Notes under the pieces: model-generated
The model's database searches: none
Told to the model about the DNA's origin: nothing
The model's input: the letters and a program-made list of their open reading frames with translations, nothing else
From: Meandrina meandrites
Lineage: Eukaryota; Cnidaria; Anthozoa; Scleractinia; Meandrinidae
Assembly (NCBI GenBank): GCA_963693305.1
Contig: OY855908.1
Span: 6,536,001 to 6,600,000, forward strand
Length of the DNA: 64,000 bases
Direction: 5' to 3'
Made by a program: the position numbers and the translations under genes
Shown here: piece by piece, positions 1 to 9,419 of the stretch
Numbering within the stretch: position 1 is the first letter of the stretch
Layout: every line of letters starts with the position of its first letter

Positions 1-716
1 CCTGGTTCCTCCATTATTGTTTCTCGAAACATGCCACTTGGTACCAATTCGTGTAACAATGGCAGACGTTGTTCACCGACTTGACGTGGCTCAATGAGGT
101 TAGTTTGTACTTGCACTACTTTGGGTCTACAACGGCAGAGAGAAACGCTCGAAGGTATAAGGAAGGTACCAGCAAGGGTGATTGAAGAATTTCGCGGTAG
201 TACACACACTTCGTTCTCCAATGCAGGATTCCCTTTTGAGGAGGAAAGGATTTTTAAACCAGACAGTTCGCTTTGACGGATTTTGTTTTCACTGGTTATT
301 CACCCTAGAGCTTGAGCCACTGGTGTTGCAACCATAACCCAGGTATCGTGAGTTTTGAAAGTAATGTTCCACTCATCATCCACTGTAAGGTCAAAGTACT
401 TGAGATTCACACATTGCAGTATTCCTTCTACAATGTCCAGAGCTGTTTGATATCTACCTTTAGGTAAAGTCACTGCATGTACATTTTGCGTACCAAATTG
501 TCGAAAGAGAAGGTGTGGATGGTCGCATTCGTCAGGCACTTCGAACCAAGAAAATGGATATATAACGTGATGAAGCCCAACTTCCCAATCTTCCTCATCT
601 TTTAATTGGATTTGTCGAGGTAACGCTACACGGTAAAATGCTTCTGTATTGCTTGGGAACAAATTGGTATTGGCATTGCTTGGAAGCACCACGTAAAAAT
701 CATCGTCTTGAATCAT
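1..716 (-). pseudogene. Penton-like virion protein of the left Polinton, interrupted by TGA
   Basis: Starts at the ATG at 716. The first 138 residues are open (early motif FYVVLPSNAN, then WEVGLHHVIYPFSW), then a TGA at 300-302 closes the frame. The same frame stays open from 299 to the left window edge and reads like the second half of the same protein, so I see an in-frame nonsense codon rather than a frameshift. The layout (N-terminal strand pattern, WEVGL/SYSWYN-type motif, then a VTLPKGRY/VTIPDGMY-type motif) matches the gene at 62668-63447, which suggests the same capsid-associated family, probably the jelly-roll minor capsid (penton) protein of Polintons. Its ATG overlaps the integrase stop by four bases. 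The family assignment is inference. The gene also leaves the window, so its full length is unknown. The break could be real decay or a sequencing error. Confidence 0.6.
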
Positions 717-1843
717 GCTTGTTGCAACGAAACCAACTGTTTAGAAGGTATCCAACTCGCGTAGGACCTCGGCCAGCCTTTCCAAAGCACTAAAACTTCT
801 TTCTGTCTTCCTTTTCCTCTACTTTTCAAAATTTTCTCAATGCGAAATAGGTGATCTGCTTTTTCAATAACTCTCTGTAGCTCCTGTTCATAAAATGTGC
901 CCTGAATCCAATCCCCGTTTGCTTCCTTTAAACGATACACAGGTGGATTTCGTAGAAGTCTTTTACCAACAGTGAAGGTTTCTTCGGTCCAAGATGAGAG
1001 GTAACCTTTCTCAAAGACTTTCTTGTACTTACTGATCTTGACTTGATCACCAACGTTGAATTTATACTGTTTGGTGAAGGTTTGCTTACCATGCAAGGTT
1101 CGCCACACTTTCTGTGCATTAAAAACGGTCACATCCGTTGGTTTTATTTTGATGCTTCGATGTACGCTCTGATTGTAGTTATCATTAACCAAACTATCTA
1201 GCTTGTCCAAATAATGGTATGAGCTGCTAGTGGTAAACATCCTCCACATCAACTGTTTTAATGTCCTGTTAAATCTTTCCGCTATCTGCGCCTTCGTTTC
1301 GTTGTAAGTGACAAAATGGCGAACGTCGTGCTTCTTGAGAAACGTTTGAAAGGTTTTGTTTTTGAATTCCGTTCCAGCATCGGATTGCAAAACTTCAGGC
1401 TTTCTTCCTTGCTGAAAGATTTTTGTAAAGGCCGCCACCAAGGCAGGACCCGTTTTTGTTTTTAAGGCCACGGCCCAAGCGTACTTAGATAGGACATCTA
1501 TACATGTGAGTATGTACTTATGTCCACGATTCCAACGACTAAGACTTGAAACGTCACAAAGGTCACATTGCCATTGTTGATCTAAACCGTTCACAATCAC
1601 TCTATTACGGGTAAACCTTTTACGAGCGGGTTTATGAAGGGTGTAGCCAGGTTGTTGTTGTAACCAGTGAACAACCTGTGACCGTTTTATTCCATGCTGA
1701 CGCGCTGTACGATACAACTTTTCTACACCACCCAAAGCCGAAGGACGATCTTGTTCATAATACAGTTTCTCTAAAAGTTGATAGACTTTCTTGCGAGATT
1801 TCTCGTTCATGTACTTCTTGTTCTTCTTCTTCATCTGAGGCAT
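713..1843 (-). CDS. Polinton DDE integrase with C-terminal chromodomain
   Basis: Retroviral-type integrase expected to insert the element DNA. The reading frame extends to 1882, but the first ATG is at 1843 (others at 1834 and 1810), giving about 376 residues. Visible in order: a basic helical N-terminus with a KRSQVVHWLQQQPGYTLHKP segment; the rve core with the catalytic triad in WQCDLCDVSSL (Asp), LQSDAGTEFKNK (Asp) and KAQIAERFNRTLK (Glu); an SH3-like KFNVGDQVKISK segment; and a chromodomain near the end (FRIEKILKSRGKGRQ ... VLWKGWP ... SWIPSKQL). This rve plus chromodomain architecture is known from Maverick/Polinton integrases. All three acidic residues are present and the frame is intact. 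The last codon and stop overlap the ATG of the penton-like gene (ATGA). The N-terminus overlaps the ORF at 1755-1967 in another frame. Confidence 0.92.
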   Translation of the reverse strand: MPQMKKKNKKYMNEKSRKKVYQLLEKLYYEQDRPSALGGVEKLYRTARQHGIKRSQVVHWLQQQPGYTLHKPARKRFTRNRVIVNGLDQQWQCDLCDVSSLSRWNRGHKYILTCIDVLSKYAWAVALKTKTGPALVAAFTKIFQQGRKPEVLQSDAGTEFKNKTFQTFLKKHDVRHFVTYNETKAQIAERFNRTLKQLMWRMFTTSSSYHYLDKLDSLVNDNYNQSVHRSIKIKPTDVTVFNAQKVWRTLHGKQTFTKQYKFNVGDQVKISKYKKVFEKGYLSSWTEETFTVGKRLLRNPPVYRLKEANGDWIQGTFYEQELQRVIEKADHLFRIEKILKSRGKGRQKEVLVLWKGWPRSYASWIPSKQLVSLQQA

Positions 1844-1967
1844 CGCTATAATCAATGTGCACTTGACTATCACAGCAGACAACTAAACAACACATCCTCT
1901 GGCACATTTCTTTAAAGGATAGGTTTGGAAGAGGGGATTGGCATAGCCGACTTGTGATATTGCCCAT
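1755..1967 (-). CDS. Small acidic accessory protein with myristoylation-like start
   Basis: Starts at the ATG at 1967 and encodes 70 residues. It begins MGNITS, which fits an N-myristoylation consensus (Gly2, Ser6). It then has a Cys-rich segment (CQRMCCLVVCCDSQ) followed by an acidic tract (SDASDEEEEQE) containing a casein-kinase-II-like SDxSDEEE site. A hydrophobic xCx acidic stretch followed by an acidic tract resembles the arrangement of LxCxE pocket-protein-binding regions in small DNA tumour-virus proteins, but the Leu and Glu of that motif are not conserved here, so this is only a hint. It lies between the 112-aa ORF and the integrase, and its last 89 bases overlap the integrase start in another frame. 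No function is assigned. It could also be the first exon of a longer transcript. Confidence 0.4.
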   Translation of the reverse strand: MGNITSRLCQSPLPNLSFKEMCQRMCCLVVCCDSQVHIDYSDASDEEEEQEVHEREISQESLSTFRETVL

Positions 1968-1998
1968 GGTTAAACTGTAAATGATGACAAAATGTGTT

Positions 1999-2337
1999 TT
2001 ACCAGCTTTTTATAACCTGCAGAAGCATCCACCAGATAGAGGGATAATGCGTTGGGTATTTTTCGCATAGCGTTTTGTGAAATTCGTATTGTTCACTAAA
2101 AGTCACGTTGCAGTAATCCATGTAGGCATAGAAACACAATAAACGACCATAGTTCATTGGTTCCAATTCTTTGAGAAGAGGTGACCATTGTTCAGGTGGT
2201 GTGCGACGGAATGCATTCAGAGAGAAATAGCGTTTAGCGGAGACACGCACTAGGTAAAAATACAATCTTTCCATGTTGGCAGTTAAACGTGTTTTGAGTG
2301 ATGTGTGGCTTCCAACGTCCCTTATAACTATCCCCAT
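1999..2337 (-). CDS. 112-aa accessory protein, possible Bcl-2-like helical fold
   Basis: Begins at the ATG at 2337, 26 bp after the polymerase stop, and encodes 112 residues. It is helix-rich with no signal peptide. The segment EPMNYGRLLCFYAYMDY recalls the BH1 motif of Bcl-2 proteins (xNWGRxxxFxxxG), and the C-terminal PSIWWMLLQVIKSW has the Trp spacing of a BH2 region. Animal DNA viruses often carry Bcl-2-like apoptosis inhibitors next to replication genes, so the position fits. The BH1 glycine that normally follows the Phe is not obvious and overall similarity is weak. I therefore call it an accessory ORF with a Bcl-2-like suggestion only. A structure prediction compared with Bcl-2 folds would decide. 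Confidence 0.45.
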   Translation of the reverse strand: MGIVIRDVGSHTSLKTRLTANMERLYFYLVRVSAKRYFSLNAFRRTPPEQWSPLLKELEPMNYGRLLCFYAYMDYCNVTFSEQYEFHKTLCEKYPTHYPSIWWMLLQVIKSW

Positions 2338-2363
2338 CCTCTCTAATTGGCTATGATCACCAA

Positions 2364-5300
2364 TCAGCGAAATCCGTAGGGAAAAGTGTTGTAACCATGG
2401 ATTACTCTCTTGTCGTACACAAGTTGATACTTCTTTTGCTGTTTCACTGTGTGTATTGATTTTGTTTTCGCATCACGTTTGATGAAATGAGGGTTTTCCA
2501 GGTAGATGACTTCTCCATTAGGACGACAGACTTGTTCACACATAGAATGAAAGTTGAGCTTCTGGGAACCTCGATAGTTGAGCGTGAATCCGCGGACTTT
2601 GCAGACTCTTTTGCCATTCCTGGTTTGGTACCCATAATTTTTCGGTACCCCTGAGACAAAAGTGGTAATGTAGTCATCATCGTCAAGTTCATTAGTGAGT
2701 TCTCCCAAGTAATCACCTAGCGGGGGCATCCATTCATCTGGTTGACTTGTAAATATGACAGAGTCAGTGTCAAAATAAAGAACTCTTTGCTGCAGTTGTT
2801 CAAGGACAGAGTACAGTTTTAGACGGGCTTGAGCTGTAGTAAAGGCAGCGATCACGACATTGGTTTTGTCGGAAGCAGGAACAAATCCCTCTCCTCGAGT
2901 GTAGTACACTTCAACGCATTCGTCGTTGACAAACTGAATATTCTTTACCTGGGTAGACTGACAGGTGAGAAGTTTGAAGTAGCGCTCTGGATCCTTGACA
3001 AGCTCGGCTTGAGGCATGTTGTCACGCTGCCCAAATTTTCCCCAAAATGAATTTAGCATGAGTTTTGCTAACGAACGAAGTCCAGGGTTCTTTTTGATCT
3101 TTCCATAATCCAATTTGATACCTTCTTTTCGTTCGTATTCCCTAATGTACTGCCTCTTCTGTTGCTCTGTTTGACACCACGATGGCCATCCACTTGCTTC
3201 TTGTTTAATTTTCAAAAAGGTATCTATGTAGCCTGTAAACAGAGTCGAGGACTTTTGGGGAAAATGCCACACCTCTACCAATCGAATCACACGGTAACCC
3301 ATCTCTAAAGCTTTTTCGATCTCAATGGAACACCAAGTTCCAGACAACGTGCGTTCTTCATCGCTGTGCTCGCAGGGTGATTGTTGTAGATTCTCGGCAC
3401 ACGTTCTGCACAGAGGAAACATCAATTTTCCTTGGGCGCGGTAGGGCAACACCGGATGAAACAGAAACGATGGTGGGAGAATGTCGCATTTGATCAGACC
3501 ATAGAATTCACGAGGGGAGCGGTTGATTAGAGCTTCACTGGTCAAAATTTCAGGATGTTTGATAGGAAAGCTTCCATATTTATTCGTGAAAGGGTAAAGG
3601 GATGTAAAGTCTACGTAATGAATTTTCTCGCCCTCTACCACCTCTCTGAAGAGACACGTGGCATTGGTCCGTCCACCAAAAAACGCGTCGCGGGGCTCTA
3701 GGGGTGTATCAAATTTGAGGCTCTGGATGAAGGCTCTCATGTCTGGATTACTGGCTAACTCTTCCTTGAATTCGCATTCCCATTTGACTTCCACTCGATA
3801 TCCCAACTTCTTGAAGCGTTCTAGTTTGCGGATGGTCCCTTCCAGAAGGTCTTCCATGCTGGTGTTATTCACAGGATTCATGGTCTCAGGCAAGAAACAT
3901 TTGGCACACCCATGCCATATACATCCCATGAATTCGTAGATGGTCTTCGTGGCAGGATCATAACCGTCAACATAATTACCATCGATCCGATGCTCTCCTC
4001 CATTCAATGCATGGAGTATAAGGTTACCGGTCTGCTGATGAATCCAAGACAACCATTGCAAAGCAAGAACGGAATGTTTGCGAGCAGGTTGGTATCCTTG
4101 GGGCGGAATAAGACCAATCGATTCTTCTTCTAAGAACTCTTTTCGAAAAACAAGGTTACAGGCAGACGCAATCGTGATGCAGTACTTGAAAGGATCCAGA
4201 TTGCAAGTTTCTTCCATGAGCTGCTTAAACCGTAGACAACATCGTCGGAGAATGTCAACATCACTACGACAGTATTCCACTATCTCCTCTTGAAAGTCAA
4301 ACGTGAAATCATTATTCTTCAACTCTTCATACCACCTCAGGAACTCTTGGCGCTCTTTACTGCTCATACCATCAGGGTCGTAGTTTTCGATCGGAGGAAG
4401 AGGACCAACGTAATTCTGATTTTCTTTACGGTTAAAGAAATGGGGAAAATAACCTTTCTTTAGTTCGGTAATCCCAAACGTTTTTGGCAGGGCTTTGAGA
4501 GGCATCGGTAAAAAATTCAGTGAGTCACGGAACTTGATTTCGGCTTCTTCGAGATCCATGGACATGATCTTTGCGCCATTTAATATCAGCTTTGGATGGA
4601 TGCATTGTTTGTAAAAGTATTCACACATCAGCACCCCATCATAGCCACGGAGATTGTGTGCGACCACAATGGCACATGCGTGCGTTCCGTCTAATAGCCA
4701 GGAACCAAACTGATCGACACAATCGTCTCCTTTAAACATCACTTCAGATCCCGCCTCGTCCTGTACGATTAATAAATTTCCTATGTGACGTCCCTCATCC
4801 TGTCGTGATTCTATGTCGAAGAATAAATACTCTTGTCCTGCTTCTTCTTGATTTTCGTCGTCTTCTTCAACTTCGTCAGTGATCATTTCTTCTGAAAGAC
4901 GTCTTCTTTTACCTTTGTTTTTCTTCTTTTTTCCTTGTCCTCCTTCTTCTTCTTGTTCGTCATCCTCAAACTTGATCGGTTTCATGTAACAGAGGTGTGT
5001 GTTGGGATCCACATATTCTTCACAGTTGAAACACAGCTTTTCACCGCAGCTGTGAGCTTCTGGTCTTCTCCTTTTGTACGAGAAGATTTTGTGGCACTTT
5101 GTGCACTTGTAGAATCTTTGACATACAGATTGGCCATTTTTGTTCGGACGACAGTGATTAGCATAACATTCGTTTCCTGCAAACAGTCTATGACAGGTAC
5201 CACACTCTCTCCACGGTTTTTTTTTCTTTCACTCCATCACACTCTTCTGTGAAACAGCACTTGCAAATTTTGTTACATCGATGATCTTCTTTGTTGTTAA

Positions 5301-6183
5301 AACCTTTCTTACATTCCAGACACCAGTAGCCCTTTCCCAGAAAGGCAGAAACAGAAGTAATGATCTCGAAGTGATTTTCGTAAAGATACAGGTAGATTTG
5401 TTTTTCTCGCTTTGGTCCTTCATAAATAACCGCATTAAAGTGTTCAGCAGAGAGGACAACGATTTGAAAATCGTCAATGATTGCCTGGAACTTGGCAATT
5501 TCGGGTAATCCACAGAGACCCTCTGGAACACCGGCCTTTTGGTGCAACTCTTTAGCCAAAATGGTTTGCAGCTGACTTCCTTGTCGAATCGAATTCCAGT
5601 CAGGATATGCTTCTTGGCGAGCAATATCCGTCACTAACGCCCGAGCGAGACACAAGGAATCTTTGTTTCGGATGCGGATGATACAATGTTTGCTATCCAG
5701 GTACTTGGACAAGTTGAAACCATAATGTTTTCTTTTGCGTGTAGCAACTCCACCCTGCGGCATGCCAACATGTACTAGATGCACGTGCATCCCATCTGTT
5801 AACTTCACCTTTTCATTGGACTGCAAGACCCTTTGTACTTCTCCCATGATCCTTTCTGCATTTAATTCATGACGAGGCATGAATGGTAACGAGATGGGGT
5901 ATTCTAAGGATCGGCTTTGGAGGACAAAACGAACAAGATCACTGTCTTTCATCCCCGTACTCATTTCATCTACCATAGAATCAAAAATCTCACCCAGCTG
6001 ATCCAATAGCGGTGCTCCACCCTTCTGCGGTTCCAGGGAGAGATGATAGTCGGTGGCCGAAGTGTTAAATTTCATAACTTTTCTTGTGTTTATTTCACGA
6101 AGAGTATAGTGTTTTGCAGATTTCCAAACATTTCCGCCAGCACCAACTTGTTCTTCGGCCATAAAAAAGTCCTCATCTTCGTT
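2364..6183 (-). CDS. Polinton protein-primed family-B DNA polymerase, frameshifted
   Basis: DNA polymerase expected to replicate the element. The N-terminal part (6183 to about 5218; an internal ATG at 6162 is an alternative start) ends in a Cys/His-rich cluster. The cluster continues in the next frame from about 5217 and leads into the 3'-5' exonuclease and polymerase domains, which run to the stop at 2364. Visible motifs: Exo I FFDIESRQ, Exo II VVAHNLRGYDGV, Exo III EYCRSDVDIL; polymerase motif A DFTSLYPFTNK, motif B KLMLNSFWGKFGQR, motif C LYFDTDSVIF. The catalytic Asp residues are present. The frame change falls in a run of nine T (5217-5225, A9 in the coding strand), a one-base difference. 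It may be decay, an assembly error or slippage. The upstream ORF at 6453-7373 is probably joined by splicing. Family and motifs are clear; function of this copy depends on the frameshift. Confidence 0.9.
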
Positions 6184-6452
6184 CTGATGACATAAAAGCG
6201 AACTATAAGAATAACAGAGAAGACTTGTAACTGAGACATCTATCAGTAACAAGACATACAGAGCCAAATTTTCAGCTGCGTGACTTACAGGTACAATAAC
6301 GTGTTGAACTCAGACATGGAGGCGAGGCTATATTACTTACAGGGTCAAATTCCAGTACCGCGACTAGCAGAAATAATAACCTTTTTAACATACAAAATGA
6401 AATCGGGTTTCAATATTTTTATTAATATAAATGAAGGAATAATTTTACTTAC
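6184..6452 (-). other. Predicted 269-bp intron in the polymerase gene
   Basis: On the minus strand a GTAAGT donor begins at 6452, immediately after a complete codon of the upstream ORF. A TCATCAG acceptor ends at 6184, immediately before a complete codon of the polymerase ORF. Both junctions are phase 0, so splicing joins the two frames exactly and puts acidic residues on both sides of the junction. Two further GTAAGT strings lie inside the intron, near 6336 and 6287. Without splicing the upstream ORF runs into an AT-rich tail that looks non-coding. Confidence 0.55.
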
Positions 6453-7373
6453 ATCGTCCAAAAGAAAACTATAATCCCAGGTTTGAAATACTGATTCTAT
6501 CTGCTTTTCTTCCCAGTCTTCCATCGCTTCTATAAGTTTATTATCTGACTCCTCTTCTCCGGCTTCACAACTTTCCGGTTCGTGTACGCTTGCAGCGGAT
6601 TCCATAGTGAACTGACTATCTTCCTCATTGACCAAGTCCAACTCATTCACCGCTTCTGTGATCCTATCATAACTGAATTCAGGTGTTGGTGGCGTGTCAA
6701 GAGAATCAGTAGATTCCACAGAAGATTGCAAGTCTTCAAATACCTCAGGATGAAGAGACTCGAGGTCATCTAATGCTTCTGAGAGACTCTCATGGTTAAA
6801 TTCACGTGTGGACGGAATATCAACCATATCGTTGACAAGCTCGCTCAGCCAGTGATTTGAATTGTCTACCCTTGTATACAATCGTCTCTGCATTTCATTC
6901 ACATTTATTTCATCTTTAAATTGGTTTGAAACCCAACGGTCGTTAAAGGGGACCATTTCATGCTGTTCGACTGTTGGAATCATCATCATCAGGTTTTCAC
7001 GCCATAACTTGATAATGTCATTCTTATTAACAGACAAAATTGCTTCGAGTCCAAATGACTCTACATGGTTTACAGTAACCTCAGGAGATCCATTCAACTC
7101 ATTCAATCTATTCCACGCTTCTTGTTCGTAAACAGTCCAAAATGCATCGAAAATATCTTGTCGCATTCGTAGACGACATCGCTTTCGTGATAAATGATGT
7201 TCGTGCAATGCCCTCTTTTGTACACGGTTTACTTCTTGAAATTCAGATCTGCGGGAAGCAATTTCTTCTTCGTCAACCAAAGATGTAGTTGGAACGTTTA
7301 CAACGCAACCTTGCGTCCTTCTTCGGTTATTGTAAACAGCGCGAGAAACTTCTGGATTAAACTTGACACTCAT
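6453..7373 (-). CDS. Acidic N-terminal exon of the polymerase gene, or separate replication protein
   Basis: Starts at the ATG at 7373, 46 bp downstream of a good TATA box. There are 307 codons up to a GTAAGT donor; without splicing there are 342. The first 70 residues are basic with an Arg/Lys-rich stretch (HHLSRKRCRLRMRQ), possibly nuclear-localising or DNA-binding. The rest is acidic with several repeats of a pattern like PxFxYDRITEAVNELD, EFNHESLSEALDDLE and NKLIEAMEDWEE. I do not recognise a named domain. Protein-primed polymerases need a terminal protein, often encoded at the N-terminus of or next to the polymerase. By position this exon could supply it, but that is inference. The alternative is an independent gene ending within what I call the intron. 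Confidence 0.6.
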
Positions 7374-7390
7374 CTTGTATGTCGTAGAAT

Positions 7391-7442
7391 TACTGAAGTT
7401 TTCAGACTAATTCACTCCTTTTATAGCCAATTTGACCGGTCA
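7391..7442 (-). promoter_or_regulatory. TATA promoter with 14-bp palindrome
   Basis: On the minus strand GGCTATAAAAGG places a TATA box at 7425-7419. An initiator-like TCAGTA has its A at 7394, 31 bp downstream, and the ATG follows at 7373. Just upstream of the TATA box is the perfect palindrome TTTGACCGGTCAAA (about 7430-7443), a likely dimer-binding site. This is a classical pol II arrangement. Confidence 0.6.
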
Positions 7443-7443
7443 A

Positions 7444-7943
7444 AATGACGCTATGAAAACTGGTTTCGGTTATAATCCCGACGCCGTTAAACAAGTTCTG
7501 TCTTTGGAACCGTCCAATCGAGTTATACAATTTTTAACAGTAATCTCACTAGCTTAAGGAAGGACGCTATCCAACGGAAAATATTTAAAATACACCAATC
7601 ATACGGTTGTTTTTTCAACGAACTTAACAGCAAGACTAGTAATAAAGACCGTTAAACCGACGTTTTATTTGAATGCCCCAATCAAATAGTGTAACTTTCA
7701 ACGATGTTAAAAAACAACAAGAAACCGACATTATAAGTTTAAATATACCGAGTAACTTCTAACGAAATGTTCTTGTATCCGTAATATTTACCTATGCTAA
7801 TAACCTTGATAAAGACTGCTTATGCTAATATCCTTACATTTCGCTAACTTAGAAAACTAATGTACAATTTTCGCATTGAACCTGGAATTAAAAAAAAAAA
7901 CGGACCGAAATCTTCCAATCAACTATTGGAATAAACAATCTGA
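7444..7943. other. Intergenic, between divergent viral genes
   Basis: About 500 bp of AT-rich DNA between the polymerase promoter and the divergent zinc-finger gene. Apart from an A10 run near 7890 I see no further gene, repeat or clear signal. Confidence 0.5.
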
Positions 7944-8137
7944 ATGACAACAACCAATAAACGTGATCGAATAGCTTTATATAAACCGAATGCAATAAGT
8001 CAAGCCTCGCACAGATCGTTGTTTCGACCCGCCTGTGAAGCTACTACCACCTCACATACTTTCACCGCTCTTTCTACTTCTGCTACTGCAAACACTGCAA
8101 AATGGACATTGAGATCACGAAAGTTATTGTACGAATG
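7944..8137 (+). CDS. Exon 1 of a spliced RING-like zinc-finger gene
   Basis: Open from an ATG at 7944 to a GTAGGT donor at 8138, leaving phase 2. It encodes about 64 residues, Ser/Thr/Ala-rich in the middle, ending RSRKLLYEW. Joining to the exon at 9324 keeps the frame and runs directly into a Cys-rich finger. A TATATAA string at 7979-7985 lies inside the proposed coding part, so the true start may be further downstream; no other in-frame ATG is visible in this exon. Divergent from the polymerase gene, so probably part of the same element. The exon call rests on phase agreement and the finger that follows. Confidence 0.45.
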
Positions 8138-8250
8138 GTAGGTACACTGGTGTGTTGGTTGATATGTTCTGTTTTGTAGAATATGAAGTAATCGTTCTGT
8201 TAATGTGATGTAGTTTCTATTTGAAAGTTGAGTCGAGTTAGGTTTGAAAT

Positions 8251-8820
8251 GCCCGCCAAAACTTTAAAGTTTATTAGAACCATAAAAACGGAAAGCATTT
8301 AAGGTAGAGGTTTCCTTTAGGAAAACCACTTTAAAACCAGTTTGGTTGAAGTTTGTATGCGTAATTTCCTGAGCAAATCTTTTCTTTCGTTTCTCCTTTT
8401 ATTACAACATGCGCGCCAAAAATTTTGAACCTTTTCAAGACAAAAAAACAAAATGAGTGTTCTCAAATATAGTTTCCTTGCATACTTGGTTTTTGCGTTG
8501 CTGTTGTATACAATTTAATATTATAAACGGATAAATGGTTCGGAATTACTTTCCACTTGGCGCCAAAAGGATCGCGCGCCAAAACTTTGAATAGTTTGAA
8601 GACAAGAAACGAGTAAGTGTTATGTCTTGGCGCAGAAAGGATTGCGCTCTAAAGATATAAGTTAGTGTTCTCAAATATACTTTGTGTTGTCGAAGTTCAT
8701 TGAAATTTACTTTGAGATGTTATTGATGATTTTTGCTTATACTTACGAACGGATTACAACTCTTAAAATCCCTTAGCGCCAAGGAAGTGCGCGTCCCAAA
8801 AAAAAAAAAAACGCGCCAAA
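8251..8820 (+). repeat. Degenerate repeat with E2F-like motifs
   Basis: The sequence GCGCGCCAAAA followed by CTTTGAA-like bases recurs at 8251 (GCCCGCCAAAA), 8411, 8574 and 8811. A palindromic TTGGCGCCAA lies at 8557-8566, with further TTGGCGC and GCGCCAA pieces near 8628 and 8775. Between them AGTGTTCTCAAATATA recurs (about 8456 and 8665), so the unit is roughly 160-240 bp and decayed. TTTTGGCGCGC matches the consensus of E2F binding sites. Whether it is bound is unknown. Confidence 0.55.
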
Positions 8821-9323
8821 ACTTTAGAACGATTTGGGGTCAAGACAAAATAAAGAAGATCATGTAGGAGATATAGCTTGTGTCATTAAAGGCAATAAGA
8901 TATTCATTTTACTTTCTGTTCTGTGAATATTAGCAAAGAATGTACATTTGAGGCCTTTTCTTATGACACCAACGTCTTTAAGGACGGTCACATTCTTTTT
9001 TTTTCCCCTCTTGTTTGACATTCGTTTGCAAACTTTGAAAATCTTGAAACGTTACGAGGTCAAATAGTAATAAAAACAGCAAGAACTTTTAAAATTCCTT
9101 CCTTTGGCATCAAGCTAAACCTCAGATTTTTTTTTAATAAAGCACAAAAACAAAACGGCGCTATTCGGTAGTGTTTCCCTATTGATATCAGTGGAACATT
9201 CATTCTCTTGGGAGACCTTTTGAAATCAATAGCTGAAGCCGACACCTTTGTTAAGAATCGACGCTTCGGTTTTTACGTAGTATAAACTATCTTAATTAAA
9301 ATATGTTGTGTATTTTCTTTTAG

Positions 9324-9419
9324 GTTTTATCGGCATTGTGTCTTTTGCTTGGAAGACGAGTTTAATCTCGAACAACTACCTTGCTGTGGGCAAACATGCC
9401 ACAGCAAATGCCGAGACAG
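9324..9419 (+). CDS. Exon 2 of the RING-like zinc-finger gene
   Basis: Bounded by a TTTTAG acceptor ending at 9323 and a CAG|GTAAGC donor at 9420. The 96 nt read in phase with exon 1 and encode a Cys/His pattern CVFCLEDEFNLEQLPCC followed by GQTCHSKCRD, i.e. C-x2-C ... C-C-x3-C-H-x2-C. This fits the first half of a RING or PHD-type zinc finger. Such fingers are usually E3 ubiquitin ligases or DNA/protein adaptors. The next exon was not found, so the finger is incomplete here. It could be a host gene rather than a viral one. Confidence 0.55.
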
